A stretch of DNA of 64,000 bases from Hyphomicrobiales bacterium. GTDB lineage: Bacteria > Pseudomonadota > Alphaproteobacteria > Rhizobiales > JACESI01. The position numbers and the translations under genes are program-made. The notes under the pieces were generated by a model. That model was not told where the DNA came from, did no database searches, and saw only the letters and a list, made by a program, of their open reading frames with translations. Location: contig JBDWKL010000009.1 of NCBI GenBank assembly GCA_039973685.1, forward strand, positions 33,531 to 97,530. Reading direction: 5' to 3'. The first letter of the stretch is position 1; each line of letters begins with the position of its first letter. This document shows positions 37,290-45,641 of this stretch, piece after piece.

Positions 37290-38309
37290 GTGGCTGAACA
37301 GGTTAATCAGGAAAAAGAGAAATTGGCCCAAACACGCGCTTTATTTTATGAAAAAGCAGGGTTAGCAACGCTAAAATCCGTCGATTTACCTATATTGGCG
37401 GCAAATGAAATTTTGGTTGAATCCCTTTATTCAGGCATTAGCCGCGGCACTGAGAGTCTTGTTTTCAATGGAAAAATTCCAGAATCAGAATGGAAGGCCA
37501 TGCGCTGCCCGCATCAAACAGGCGATTTTTCGTTTCCTGTTTCTTATGGATATGCATCTGTCGGAAAAGTGATCGCATTGGGCAGCGCCATCACGAAAAT
37601 GTTTGCAGGCGAAACAGTTTTTGTTCTGCATCCACACCAAGAACACCTCATTGTTTCGGAAAATATGGCTCGTCCCATTCCTGAGCATATTCCCGCAAAC
37701 CGCGCTGTCTTATCGGCCAATATGGAAACCGCCCTCAATGCCGTGTGGGATGCCAACCTAGAGGCGCACCACACAGTGAGCGTTGTCGGTGGTGGTGTGG
37801 TTGGCTTGCTGACAGCTTATGTCGCAAGTCAAATTTCTGACAATCCGGTGACATTGATAGACATCAACCCCAACAAGAAAACGATTGCAGAAAAACTCGG
37901 TTTAAAATTTGCCCTACCCAACAATGCTGTGGACGAACAAGACATTGTTTTTCACACCAGCGCCAATGGTGCGGGCCTGCAAACGGCGATCAATCTGCTA
38001 AAGTTTGAAGGTAGTGTTATCGAGATGAGTTGGTACGGTGATAAACCAGTTCAATTGTCGCTTGGCGGCCCGTTCCATTCAAAACGGCTCAAGATCATTT
38101 CAAGCCAAGTCGGGCATGTCAGTCCTGCTAAGCGTGCAACACATGGTTATGACGAACGCATGGCAGAAGCGATGCAATTATTGGCCGATCCGGTTTTGGA
38201 CCACTTGCTTGAAGAGGCGATAGCGTTTAATGCGCTGGCAGACGCCTTGCCGGAAATCTTCTCTTCCGACAGCGAAACATTATGCCAGCTTATCAAATAC
38301 GGAGACTAA
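37290..38309 (+). CDS. BchC-like dehydrogenase of the zinc-type alcohol dehydrogenase family
   Basis: This 339-residue medium-chain dehydrogenase has the NAD(P) motif VSVVGGGVVGLLTAYVASQ. The catalytic-domain start ESLYSGISRGTESLVFNG resembles BchC-type dehydrogenases more than classical alcohol dehydrogenases, and the usual catalytic-zinc Cys of GxCGTD is replaced (SGISRGTE). Translation seems to start at GTG. It opens a plus-strand run with the PTPS-fold, glycosyltransferase and methyltransferase genes (gaps of 3 and 15 bases, then an overlap). No photosynthesis genes are near, so a bacteriochlorophyll role is unlikely. Its substrate is probably the cluster's product. Confidence 0.72.
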   Translation: MAEQVNQEKEKLAQTRALFYEKAGLATLKSVDLPILAANEILVESLYSGISRGTESLVFNGKIPESEWKAMRCPHQTGDFSFPVSYGYASVGKVIALGSAITKMFAGETVFVLHPHQEHLIVSENMARPIPEHIPANRAVLSANMETALNAVWDANLEAHHTVSVVGGGVVGLLTAYVASQISDNPVTLIDINPNKKTIAEKLGLKFALPNNAVDEQDIVFHTSANGAGLQTAINLLKFEGSVIEMSWYGDKPVQLSLGGPFHSKRLKIISSQVGHVSPAKRATHGYDERMAEAMQLLADPVLDHLLEEAIAFNALADALPEIFSSDSETLCQLIKYGD

Positions 38310-38312
38310 CCG

Positions 38313-38714
38313 ATGCACGCAGTTGAAGTTCGCGATCACATCATGATTGCCCATTCTTTCAAGGGTGAATTTTTCGGACCAGCACAAGCCATGCACGGCG
38401 CAACCTTCGTGATTGATGCTTGTTTTCTGTCCAAAACGCTGGATGAAAACAATGTGGTAATCGACATAGGTGCCGCGCATGATGCGCTAAAGGCCGTTCT
38501 TGAACCGATCAATTATAAGAACCTTGATGAGATGCCAGAGTTTGAAGGCGAAAACACAACGACTGAGTTTTTGACCAAATATATTTGGGATCATCTGGCG
38601 AAAACAGCAAACGCTGGCGGTCTTGGTCGCACTGCAGGTGAGCTTGATGCGATCCGCGTCACGATTTCTGAAAGTCATGTGGCGCTTGCTTGGTACGAGG
38701 CACCGCTCAAATAG
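38313..38714 (+). CDS. PTPS-fold (6-pyruvoyl-tetrahydropterin synthase/QueD family) protein with altered active site
   Basis: This 133-residue T-fold protein clearly belongs to the PTPS/QueD family (IAHSFKGEFFGPAQAMHGATF, then IDIGAAHDALKAVLEPINYKNLDEMPEF and ENTTTEFLTKYIWDHL). Zinc ligands His 14 and His 28 are kept, but the third His of HGH is Ala (HGA). The catalytic Cys upstream of it is missing. The Asp-His pair of the LDHxYLN motif is Asn-Tyr (INYKNLD). Normal PTPS chemistry is therefore unlikely. It may bind a pterin or catalyse another step in this cluster. Confidence 0.78.
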   Translation: MHAVEVRDHIMIAHSFKGEFFGPAQAMHGATFVIDACFLSKTLDENNVVIDIGAAHDALKAVLEPINYKNLDEMPEFEGENTTTEFLTKYIWDHLAKTANAGGLGRTAGELDAIRVTISESHVALAWYEAPLK

Positions 38715-38729
38715 ACTGGCTCGCTTCTC

Positions 38730-39776
38730 ATGCGCATTCGCTTCATCATTCCAGGTGATATCAATACCCCAAGCGGTGGGTATCGTTATGATAGGACCAT
38801 ATTGGAAGAATGGCGTGAGCTGAATGTTGCTTTTGATCTGGTGAGTTTGTCGGGCAGCTATCCAAACCCGAGCGATGATGACAAGGCGCTCGCCTTTTCC
38901 ATTATCGATGAATGTGATGATGCTGACATTACGATTGTGGACGGTTTAGCTGGCGGTTGTTTTCCTGAACTGATCGAAGAGTTGAGCAAATCTGCGCCTT
39001 GCATCAGCCTATTGCATCACCCGCTCTCATTGGAGAACGGCATTTCACAGGAAGAGGCGGAGTTTCTTGAGGAGACCGAGCGCAAGGGGCTTAACTTCAC
39101 CAAAGCGGTTATCACTACAAGCTCCGCCACCAGCAAAACCGTGGCTGAACTCTTCGCGATTGATAACGCAGTCATCCATACGGTTGAACCAGGCGTTACC
39201 CGCGCCACACCGATTGAATTTAGAACGGAGCCACCTCTTTCAATCTTGAGCGTCGGCTCGATCACCGAGAGAAAAGGCCATGACGTTCTCATCAAAGCCC
39301 TTGCTTTGATAAAGGAGGAGCAGTGGCACCTTACCATTATCGGCCCTCAAAATTTTGACCGTGCATGCTTCTTGGAACTGACTACCTTATGCCACGAGCT
39401 TAGTGTTTCTGATCGCGTGACTTTTCTAGATAGCCTCAGCGAAGACGAGCTTTCGCAACAATATGCAAAAGCGGATATCTTCTCCCTTGCCTCTCGCTAT
39501 GAGGGTTATGGCATGGCTTATGCTGAAGCGATTGTTCGCGGTATTCCGGTGATCGGCACAACGGCGGGCGCCATTCCTGATACAGTGCCGCTGGAGGCGG
39601 GCATTCTCACGCTAGCAGATGATGTTGAGGCGTTTTCAAAGGCACTGTCATCCCTGTTGAACGACACGCCTTTGCGTCACAAAAAACACTTGGGCGCGCT
39701 GGCTGTAGAACCTGATTTCCCAACGTGGTCTGGATCTGCCAAAAAAATCCTCGAAATATTGGAGCGCCTCTTATGA
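38730..39776 (+). CDS. Glycosyltransferase family 4 protein
   Basis: This 348-residue GT-B glycosyltransferase is cytoplasmic. The N-terminal part begins FIIPGDINTPSGGYRYDRTILEEW. The C-terminal nucleotide-sugar domain has ILSVGSITERKGHDVLIKAL, DIFSLASRYEGYGMAYAEAIVRGIPVIG and a GT4 EX7E-type arrangement. It sits between the PTPS-fold gene and a methyltransferase (4-base overlap), which is unusual for a polysaccharide gene. It may glycosylate a small heterocyclic product. Confidence 0.82.
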   Translation: MRIRFIIPGDINTPSGGYRYDRTILEEWRELNVAFDLVSLSGSYPNPSDDDKALAFSIIDECDDADITIVDGLAGGCFPELIEELSKSAPCISLLHHPLSLENGISQEEAEFLEETERKGLNFTKAVITTSSATSKTVAELFAIDNAVIHTVEPGVTRATPIEFRTEPPLSILSVGSITERKGHDVLIKALALIKEEQWHLTIIGPQNFDRACFLELTTLCHELSVSDRVTFLDSLSEDELSQQYAKADIFSLASRYEGYGMAYAEAIVRGIPVIGTTAGAIPDTVPLEAGILTLADDVEAFSKALSSLLNDTPLRHKKHLGALAVEPDFPTWSGSAKKILEILERLL

Positions 39777-40576
39777 GTTTTTCAGCTGAATGGCTCGCCC
39801 TTCGTGAACCTATCGACCATGCAGCGCGTGATGCTGGTATTTTGGCGGCGGTTATCAGTCTCATTAAAGGGGAAACGCCTGCCCGCATCACTGATATTGG
39901 ATCAGGTACAGGCTCCACCATCCGTGCGATTGAAAAAGAAACCAAACATCCGATTGCATGGCATTTGGTAGACAACGACGCCGCTCTTTTAAAAGTCGCA
40001 ACGGCAGAATCACAAAACGCTGATGTAAAAACATCACTGGCTGACCTTTCAACATCACTCGATGCCGTCTTCGCTCATGATTGCGATCTTGTCACAACAT
40101 CAGCGTTTTTAGATTTGGTATCGACAGAATGGTTGTCAGGCTTTGTAGACGCATTGAAGAAGCACAAGAAGCCGTTCTATGCCGCCCTCACCTATGATGG
40201 ACGCGCAGGCGCCATGCCGCCTATCGGCCATGATGACATTATCCTCAATGCCTTTAACGCCCACCAAAGAACCGATAAAGGCTTCGGTCCAGCTCTTGGA
40301 CCTGATGCGGCGGATACGGCAATAGAGATGTTTTCTGAGGCAGGCTACGAAGTGTTTCATTCGCTATCAGATTGGCAAGCCGGACCAGCAGACATTCCCT
40401 TTCAGCGCATGTTGCTAGAGGGCTGGCAGCAGGCTGCCAACGAAATCAGACCTGATTTGGCTGGTGATTTTGCGGATTGGTACGATATGCGTCAAAAGCT
40501 ATTGATTGATGCGGAAAACTATCACCCAAGCGTCTTTGTTGGCCATATAGATTTTCTCGCCCTGCCAACACAGTAA
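39773..40576 (+). CDS. SAM-dependent methyltransferase
   Basis: This 267-residue class I methyltransferase begins MSFSAEWLALREPIDHAARD. The SAM-binding motif I, ARITDIGSGTGSTIRAIE, lies near residues 37-54 and the acidic motif II follows (WHLVDNDAALLKV). I use ATG 39773-39775, whose overlap with the glycosyltransferase stop (ATGA) indicates coupling. An upstream start would read back into the glycosyltransferase. Acceptor unknown. It ends 9 bases from the convergent reductase gene. Confidence 0.82.
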   Translation: MSFSAEWLALREPIDHAARDAGILAAVISLIKGETPARITDIGSGTGSTIRAIEKETKHPIAWHLVDNDAALLKVATAESQNADVKTSLADLSTSLDAVFAHDCDLVTTSAFLDLVSTEWLSGFVDALKKHKKPFYAALTYDGRAGAMPPIGHDDIILNAFNAHQRTDKGFGPALGPDAADTAIEMFSEAGYEVFHSLSDWQAGPADIPFQRMLLEGWQQAANEIRPDLAGDFADWYDMRQKLLIDAENYHPSVFVGHIDFLALPTQ

Positions 40577-40585
40577 AGGCCGCAT

Positions 40586-41281
40586 TTAAGCCTTGAAGTT
40601 GCAGTCATACAAAATGTCATGGCCTAATTCATAAAGCCCGACTTTAGGCTGCAAGCCTTCTTGAACCGTCTTGATACAAGAAAGCGCGAGGCCAGGTTGG
40701 CCACTTCCAAGTATTAGTGGTGCGACAATCAAATGCAGACGATCAAGCGCATCATTGTTTAAAAACACACTGACAGTCCGCGCACCGCCCTCAATTAGCA
40801 AACGGGCCATGCCATTTTCAGCCAAGCATTTGATAATATTCTCAGGAGAGATACGGCCATTTTGATGATCTAGTGCCAAAATTTTCGCACGCCCATACAT
40901 GGGATGGTCCATATCGTTGCGTGTGATGATAATGACTTCTGGCCCGTCATCGCTGAATATTTGCGCACTTTGAAAGACACGGCCATGCGGATCGAGAATC
41001 ACCCGTTTTGGACTATCACCATCACAAAGGCGAACTGTTAGCCTTGGGTCATCATCATTGACTGTACCAACACCAACAACCACAGCATCAACATTGGCGC
41101 GCAACCGATGCAGATGAGTTAAACCTTCTTTGTGGTTGATATATTTGGAATGCCCATTGATTGTTGCAATGCGTCCATCTAGTGATTGGCCAAGTTGGGC
41201 AATAACCAACGGCTCATTTCCGCGCAAAGTGTCTATCGGATCATTTTGGGCAAAATGGATAGCGGCTTGTTGGTCTGGCAA
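40586..41281 (-). CDS. RibD C-terminal-type pyrimidine reductase
   Basis: This 231-residue protein is a stand-alone RibD reductase domain (dihydrofolate-reductase-like fold). Hallmarks are VIAQLGQSLDGRIATINGHSKYI, LRANVDAVVVGVGTVNDDDPRLTVR, RVILDPHGRVF and RLLIEGGARTVSVFL. The deaminase domain that precedes it in RibD is absent. The start is uncertain; TTG at 41279-41281 is the first possible codon after an upstream stop. It is convergent with the methyltransferase and divergent from the GTP cyclohydrolase. It may reduce a GTP-derived ribosylaminopyrimidine. Confidence 0.82.
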   Translation of the reverse strand: MPDQQAAIHFAQNDPIDTLRGNEPLVIAQLGQSLDGRIATINGHSKYINHKEGLTHLHRLRANVDAVVVGVGTVNDDDPRLTVRLCDGDSPKRVILDPHGRVFQSAQIFSDDGPEVIIITRNDMDHPMYGRAKILALDHQNGRISPENIIKCLAENGMARLLIEGGARTVSVFLNNDALDRLHLIVAPLILGSGQPGLALSCIKTVQEGLQPKVGLYELGHDILYDCNFKA

Positions 41282-41567
41282 ATTAGTGTTCCCAAATCTT
41301 CGACATTACCTTCCCTTAACACGAAAGTGACACTTGCTGAATAGGTTATTCATGTTGCATTCAGACACAAAGTTTTACACCTGAATAATGGTGAAGGACA
41401 CAAAAAAGTCTTATATTACTAATAATTAGGTGAATGACTGACTAAACCGAAAGCCAATCAACTGGACAAATTGTAAACAGCTTAACCACGTTAAATTTCC
41501 TTAGAATTACCATCGACATCACAACTCGGCTCAACTAGAACTAACCGAAATCAGGGTTCAACCTCAT
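41282..41567. other. Divergent intergenic region between reductase and GTP cyclohydrolase II genes
   Basis: These 286 bases must hold promoters for both genes. I looked for the conserved boxes of an FMN riboswitch upstream of the cyclohydrolase and did not see them. No open frame or terminator is evident, and the stretch is richer in A and T than its neighbours. Confidence 0.5.
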
Positions 41568-42698
41568 ATGACTTCAATGGGCACTACAAAACTTCATTCT
41601 ATTCCCCAGTCTTCGTCACAAGATGATGCCAGCACACTGTTGGACGTCCAATCTTGCATCGCGAACTTGAGACTTGGCGGACAAGTTCTGTTGCACAATG
41701 ATTCTGGCCACCATCTATTCATAGCCGTAGACGGGCTGGACAATAAAAGCCTGAATAAGTTTCGCTCTATGCAGCTTGGACGCTCACCTATGTTGGTTTT
41801 GAGCGGCGAGCGCGCTGATGCGATTGGGCTAGAATTTGCAAGCGCGATCTCTGTGTCGATTGGACTGAATGATACGGCTGATGATCTATATGCGTTAGCT
41901 GCAGCTCACCCTGCCAAAGTGACCCATCGTCCCGTCTTCCAAGAAGAACATGCCGAAGCTGCATTGTCCCTCTTGATGAAAGCCAAATTTTTGCCGGCAT
42001 GTCTTTGCTTCTCCAACGTTTCTAATGTTGAAGCCTTGGTAAGCCAAGGTGTGCAGGTGATTGAAAAGGATACGATTGTTCGTTTTGAAACAGCAAAAAC
42101 GAACACTCTTCGCCGTAAAAGCGAAGCGCCTATCCCTGTACGTGGCGGTATCAACACCCGCATGGTGGTGTTTGAATATGCAACTGGCGAAAATGAAATT
42201 GCGCTTATTGTTGGCCAACCCAACATAACCAAACCACTGCCAATCCGCATCCATTCAGCTTGTGCGACAGGCGATGTTTTTGGATCTGAAAAATGTGACT
42301 GCGGTGACCAGCTTCGCCTCGCTATCGAAAAACTTCATGAGATGGGCGGCGGTGCCGTGCTTTATCTCGATCAAGAAGGTCGTGGCATTGGCCTGACCAA
42401 CAAGATCAGAGCTTATGATCTACAAAGTCAATCGCTCGATACCGTTGATGCCAACCGCACGCTCGGTTTTGAAGATGATCTGCGTGATTATACGGTTGCA
42501 GCAAAAATGATCTCGGCTCTTGGCTGGCAGCAAGTATCTGTTTTGACCAACAATCCGAACAAAGTGTCAGCGCTAGAAGAAAATGGCCTCGACGTTGTGG
42601 AGCGCGTGCCGCACCAAGCGCCAATGAACGAGAACAATAGCCATTACCTCAAAACCAAAGCAAAACGCTCTGGCCATATGCTGAAGTACAATAAGTAA
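41568..42698 (+). CDS. ribA: GTP cyclohydrolase II with a degenerate N-terminal domain
   Basis: This is a 376-residue protein. The C-terminal half is GTP cyclohydrolase II, which opens GTP to a diaminopyrimidine: zinc ligands Cys 232, Cys 243 and Cys 245 in the HSACATGDVFGSEKCDCGDQ segment, then GGAVLYLDQEGRGIGLTNKI. The first 180 residues occupy the place of DHBP synthase in RibBA, but its acidic catalytic motifs are not visible, so that activity is probably lost. It could be the riboflavin enzyme or a dedicated paralogue for the neighbouring cluster. Confidence 0.85.
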   Translation: MTSMGTTKLHSIPQSSSQDDASTLLDVQSCIANLRLGGQVLLHNDSGHHLFIAVDGLDNKSLNKFRSMQLGRSPMLVLSGERADAIGLEFASAISVSIGLNDTADDLYALAAAHPAKVTHRPVFQEEHAEAALSLLMKAKFLPACLCFSNVSNVEALVSQGVQVIEKDTIVRFETAKTNTLRRKSEAPIPVRGGINTRMVVFEYATGENEIALIVGQPNITKPLPIRIHSACATGDVFGSEKCDCGDQLRLAIEKLHEMGGGAVLYLDQEGRGIGLTNKIRAYDLQSQSLDTVDANRTLGFEDDLRDYTVAAKMISALGWQQVSVLTNNPNKVSALEENGLDVVERVPHQAPMNENNSHYLKTKAKRSGHMLKYNK

Positions 42699-42752
42699 AC
42701 TACGGTTTGCCTCAAATATTATTGTGATCCCAAGCACGCTTGACGAATAAGA

Positions 42753-42781
42753 CCGTATTTTTGATACTTCTCAAAATACGG
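42753..42781. repeat. Inverted repeat overlapping the cytochrome b561 ribosome site
   Basis: CCGTATTTT and AAAATACGG form a perfect 9-base stem with an 11-base loop, 11 bases before the cytochrome b561 ATG. The right arm includes the first bases of the GGAG ribosome site. No T-run follows on the plus strand, so it looks more like an operator or RNA structure than a terminator. Confidence 0.5.
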
Positions 42782-42792
42782 AGCTTGAAGCC

Positions 42793-43368
42793 ATGTCTAC
42801 CGATATAACATTTGAAGATCGCCCCCGCGGTTATTCTCGTGCCGCCCGACTCATCCACTGGGTGATGGCTTTGATCATGATCACGATGATTGTTGCAGGC
42901 ATATGGATGGCAACTGGCGACCTATGGGGTGGGAAGTTTCCAGCCCTTCGCGGACAGCTTTATGATTACCATCGAGGCATGGGCTTTGTGCTGCTCATCC
43001 TCGTGGTCGTGCGCCTATTCATCAAATCCCGCTCAACACCACCCTCTCCGCTGCCTTCATCCATTCCACCATTGCAGCAGAAAGTGGCGCATTTTACCCA
43101 TGTGATGCTTTATGGCGCTTTGATTTGTCAGCCTCTTTTAGGATGGTACGCAACCAATGCGTGGGGGGTGAAAAACATTCCAATATTTGGCCTGTTTAAT
43201 CTCCCAACTTTGACTGATAAAAACCGCGAGCTGGGCAATTTCCTATTAGAAATTCATGGCTATATCGGTTTTGTTATTGCAGCCCTCATCTTAATCCACA
43301 TCGGCGCCGCTTTGATGCACCAGTTCATCAAGAAAGACGGTGTTTTATTGAGAATGTTGCGGACGTGA
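42793..43368 (+). CDS. Cytochrome b561 family protein
   Basis: This 191-residue inner-membrane dihaem cytochrome has four helices. Likely haem ligands are in ARLIHWVMAL, YDYHRGMGFV and the late EIHGYIGF/LIHIGAALMHQF region. It would move electrons from quinol or to a periplasmic acceptor such as superoxide. The GTG of the metallo-hydrolase gene overlaps its end by four bases, so the two are co-translated. Confidence 0.88.
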   Translation: MSTDITFEDRPRGYSRAARLIHWVMALIMITMIVAGIWMATGDLWGGKFPALRGQLYDYHRGMGFVLLILVVVRLFIKSRSTPPSPLPSSIPPLQQKVAHFTHVMLYGALICQPLLGWYATNAWGVKNIPIFGLFNLPTLTDKNRELGNFLLEIHGYIGFVIAALILIHIGAALMHQFIKKDGVLLRMLRT

Positions 43369-44177
43369 CCACCGCGAACTACGAAGTCTATGCGGTCAAA
43401 TATGCTGATCGCAACGCCCGCACCCGCGCTGATAGTTTTCTTGATGACCCTCATCACGATGTCCCACATGATATGGATTATTTCGTTTGGGTGATCAAAA
43501 ATGATGAGCGAACTATTCTGATTGATACGGGATATGACGCGAAAGAAGGAGTGCTACGCAACCGACCAATCTTAATGAACCCAGCTGATGCATTGGCCGA
43601 AATCGGGATCAACCCACAAAGCATTTCCAACTGCATCATCACCCACCTGCACTATGACCATGCGGGCTGCCTTGGCTCTTTTGAAAACGCTAATTTTCAT
43701 ATTCAAGAACGAGAGATGGCTTTTGCAACAGGCCCGTGCATGTGTGACCCAACCATAAAAGCACCCTTCACTGCCGATCATATTTGCACGCTGGTAAAGC
43801 GGGTTTATTCTGGCAAAGTGATCTTCCATGATGGCGACAGCGAGGTTGCGCCTGGCATTACGGTTCACCGTGTGGGCGGTCATTCGCTGGGCCTGCAAGT
43901 GGTACGCGTGATGACAGCACATGGGCCATTAGTTTTAGCATCAGACGCTGCCCACTATTATGAAAACTTCATGGACGGCAAGCTCTTCCCGCTGGTGGTG
44001 GATAAGCAAGAGATGCAGGCTGGTTTCAAGCGGCTCTATGAGTTGGCCGACAATGATGCCAATCGCATCATTCCAGGGCATGACCCTTTGGTGCGCCAGT
44101 ATTTTGAGCAGAGCTTTGTCGGGGCCAAGACCGATATTCACCGCCTCGACCGTGGCCCACTGAAAAAATTCGCCTAA
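43365..44177 (+). CDS. Metallo-beta-lactamase-fold hydrolase (N-acyl-homoserine-lactonase-like)
   Basis: This 270-residue dizinc hydrolase carries IITHLHYDHAG with His 94, His 96, Asp 98 and His 99. A later His (VGGHSLG), Asp (LASDAAHYY) and His (PGHDP) complete the metal site. It is close to the AttM/AiiA-type lactonase family. No signal peptide is seen. It is translationally coupled to cytochrome b561, an unusual partner. Lactone hydrolysis is a family inference and the substrate need not be a quorum signal. Confidence 0.8.
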   Translation: MTTANYEVYAVKYADRNARTRADSFLDDPHHDVPHDMDYFVWVIKNDERTILIDTGYDAKEGVLRNRPILMNPADALAEIGINPQSISNCIITHLHYDHAGCLGSFENANFHIQEREMAFATGPCMCDPTIKAPFTADHICTLVKRVYSGKVIFHDGDSEVAPGITVHRVGGHSLGLQVVRVMTAHGPLVLASDAAHYYENFMDGKLFPLVVDKQEMQAGFKRLYELADNDANRIIPGHDPLVRQYFEQSFVGAKTDIHRLDRGPLKKFA

Positions 44178-44317
44178 AACCCCACGACCAGTCGCGCAAA
44201 AGACGAAAACCCCTTTACCTCCGCGCCGCTTACAGTAGTTTCACAGCAAGGTGTATTGAAACGCTGAGTGTTGAAGCATACCAATTTATGATCAATACCT
44301 TTTGAGAGGACGACCCG

Positions 44318-45574
44318 TTGCTTAGATCATTCTTCCCTGTTCCAAAATTGTTTTTTGGATCAGCCGTCATTTGGACCGCAATTGCTTTCGTGATCTGGTT
44401 TACTATTGGCGATAGTTTGCAAAACGCGCTGAACTTGGCAGACCTCTTTTTAGACCGCGCGCCTGAGACACCTGAGCAGGGACAAAAAGTTCCGTTCTTC
44501 CATGCAGATCGTGTTTGGACCTACCAATACATCATCATGTTCGCCGCCCTGTTTTGCGTGTTCTGGGCGTTTTTTAATCGCAACATTTGGTATTGGTGGT
44601 CTGTCGCAGGCTCAGCTACGCTGGTTGTCTCTACTTATTTCAACGTGCAATTGAGCTTGTTTATCAATGACTGGTACGGCAGCTTCTATGACCTCATTCA
44701 AAGGTCTGTCACGAACCCCAACACAGTTGAGCTTTCTGAGTATTATGGCGAAATGTCGACCCTTGCTTATGTGCTCGTGCCGTTCATTGTTTTCCTCGTG
44801 ATCGTGGATTATTTCACGTCGCATTACCTGTTTCGCTGGCGCACAGCCCTCAACAATTTCTACATGGAAAACTGGGAAGTTGTTCGTCACGTGGAAGGCG
44901 CTTCACAGCGCGTTCAAGAAGACACGCGGATCTTCTCTCGCATCATGGAAGGATTAGGCCTCAGCTTCGTTCGCTCGATCATGACGCTGATCGCTTTCAT
45001 CCCCGTTCTTTGGACGCTTTCACAACAAGTCAAAACCTACCCGTTGTTTGGCGAAGTCAACGGCGGCCTCGTGTTCCTTGCGATTTTCTCTGCTATTTTG
45101 GGAACGGTTGTTCTTGCAGCGGTTGGCTTCAAACTGCCGGGTCTTGAATTTGAAAACCAAAAAGTGGAAGCCGCCTACCGCAAAGAATTGGTCTATGGCG
45201 AAGACGACCATGACCGTGCGGGCAGACAGGAAGTTGGTAGCCTCTACGACAATCTACGCAACTTCTATTTCCGCTATTTCTTCCACTTCATGTATTTCAA
45301 CGTGGCGCGTTATGCCTATCTGCAAGGGGCGGTCTTCTTCCCTTATTTCGCGCTTGGGCCAGCTATTGTTACAGGTGCAATCACCTTTGGTGTTTTCCGC
45401 CAAATCGGCAATGCTTTCAACCAAGTGGAAAATGCGTTCCAGTTCCTCGTGAACTCATGGCCGACAATCGTTGAACTGATGTCTGTTCACAAACGCCTTA
45501 GTCAGTTTGAGGCCCATATCATAGCTGAACCGACAAATCACAGCGCATCACTGCTAACTGAACCGGCAGAGTAG
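44318..45574 (+). CDS. bacA: SbmA/BacA-like peptide transporter
   Basis: This 418-residue inner-membrane transporter has an N-terminal segment MLRSFFPVPKLFFGSAVIWTA and family motifs such as YYGEMSTLAYVLVPF, VDYFTSHYLFRWRTALNNFY, HVEGASQRVQEDTRIF and YLQGAVFFPYFALGP. BacA imports antimicrobial peptides and affects very-long-chain lipids in rhizobia. It appears to start with TTG behind the strong ribosome site GAGAGGACG. Length is normal for the family. Confidence 0.9.
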   Translation: MLRSFFPVPKLFFGSAVIWTAIAFVIWFTIGDSLQNALNLADLFLDRAPETPEQGQKVPFFHADRVWTYQYIIMFAALFCVFWAFFNRNIWYWWSVAGSATLVVSTYFNVQLSLFINDWYGSFYDLIQRSVTNPNTVELSEYYGEMSTLAYVLVPFIVFLVIVDYFTSHYLFRWRTALNNFYMENWEVVRHVEGASQRVQEDTRIFSRIMEGLGLSFVRSIMTLIAFIPVLWTLSQQVKTYPLFGEVNGGLVFLAIFSAILGTVVLAAVGFKLPGLEFENQKVEAAYRKELVYGEDDHDRAGRQEVGSLYDNLRNFYFRYFFHFMYFNVARYAYLQGAVFFPYFALGPAIVTGAITFGVFRQIGNAFNQVENAFQFLVNSWPTIVELMSVHKRLSQFEAHIIAEPTNHSASLLTEPAE

Positions 45575-45596
45575 TACCACAGCACAGTGCAATTAA

Positions 45597-45620
45597 GCTG
45601 ATCTCGATTACGAGATCAGC
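45597..45620. terminator. Bidirectional terminator hairpin between bacA and glyoxalase genes
   Basis: GCTGATCTCG and CGAGATCAGC form a perfect 10-base stem with the loop ATTA in the 67-base convergent gap. Only short A/T runs flank it, so termination efficiency is uncertain. Confidence 0.7.
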
Positions 45621-45641
45621 AATCGTTGCTGCAAATGCGAT

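Noticed and set aside
37290..38309. Bacteriochlorophyll gene bchC
   Set aside because: No other photosynthesis gene is present in the window. Similarity is at family level and the neighbours point to pteridine-type chemistry.
41282..41567. FMN riboswitch before the GTP cyclohydrolase II gene
   Set aside because: The conserved RFN boxes were not found in this A/T-rich leader.
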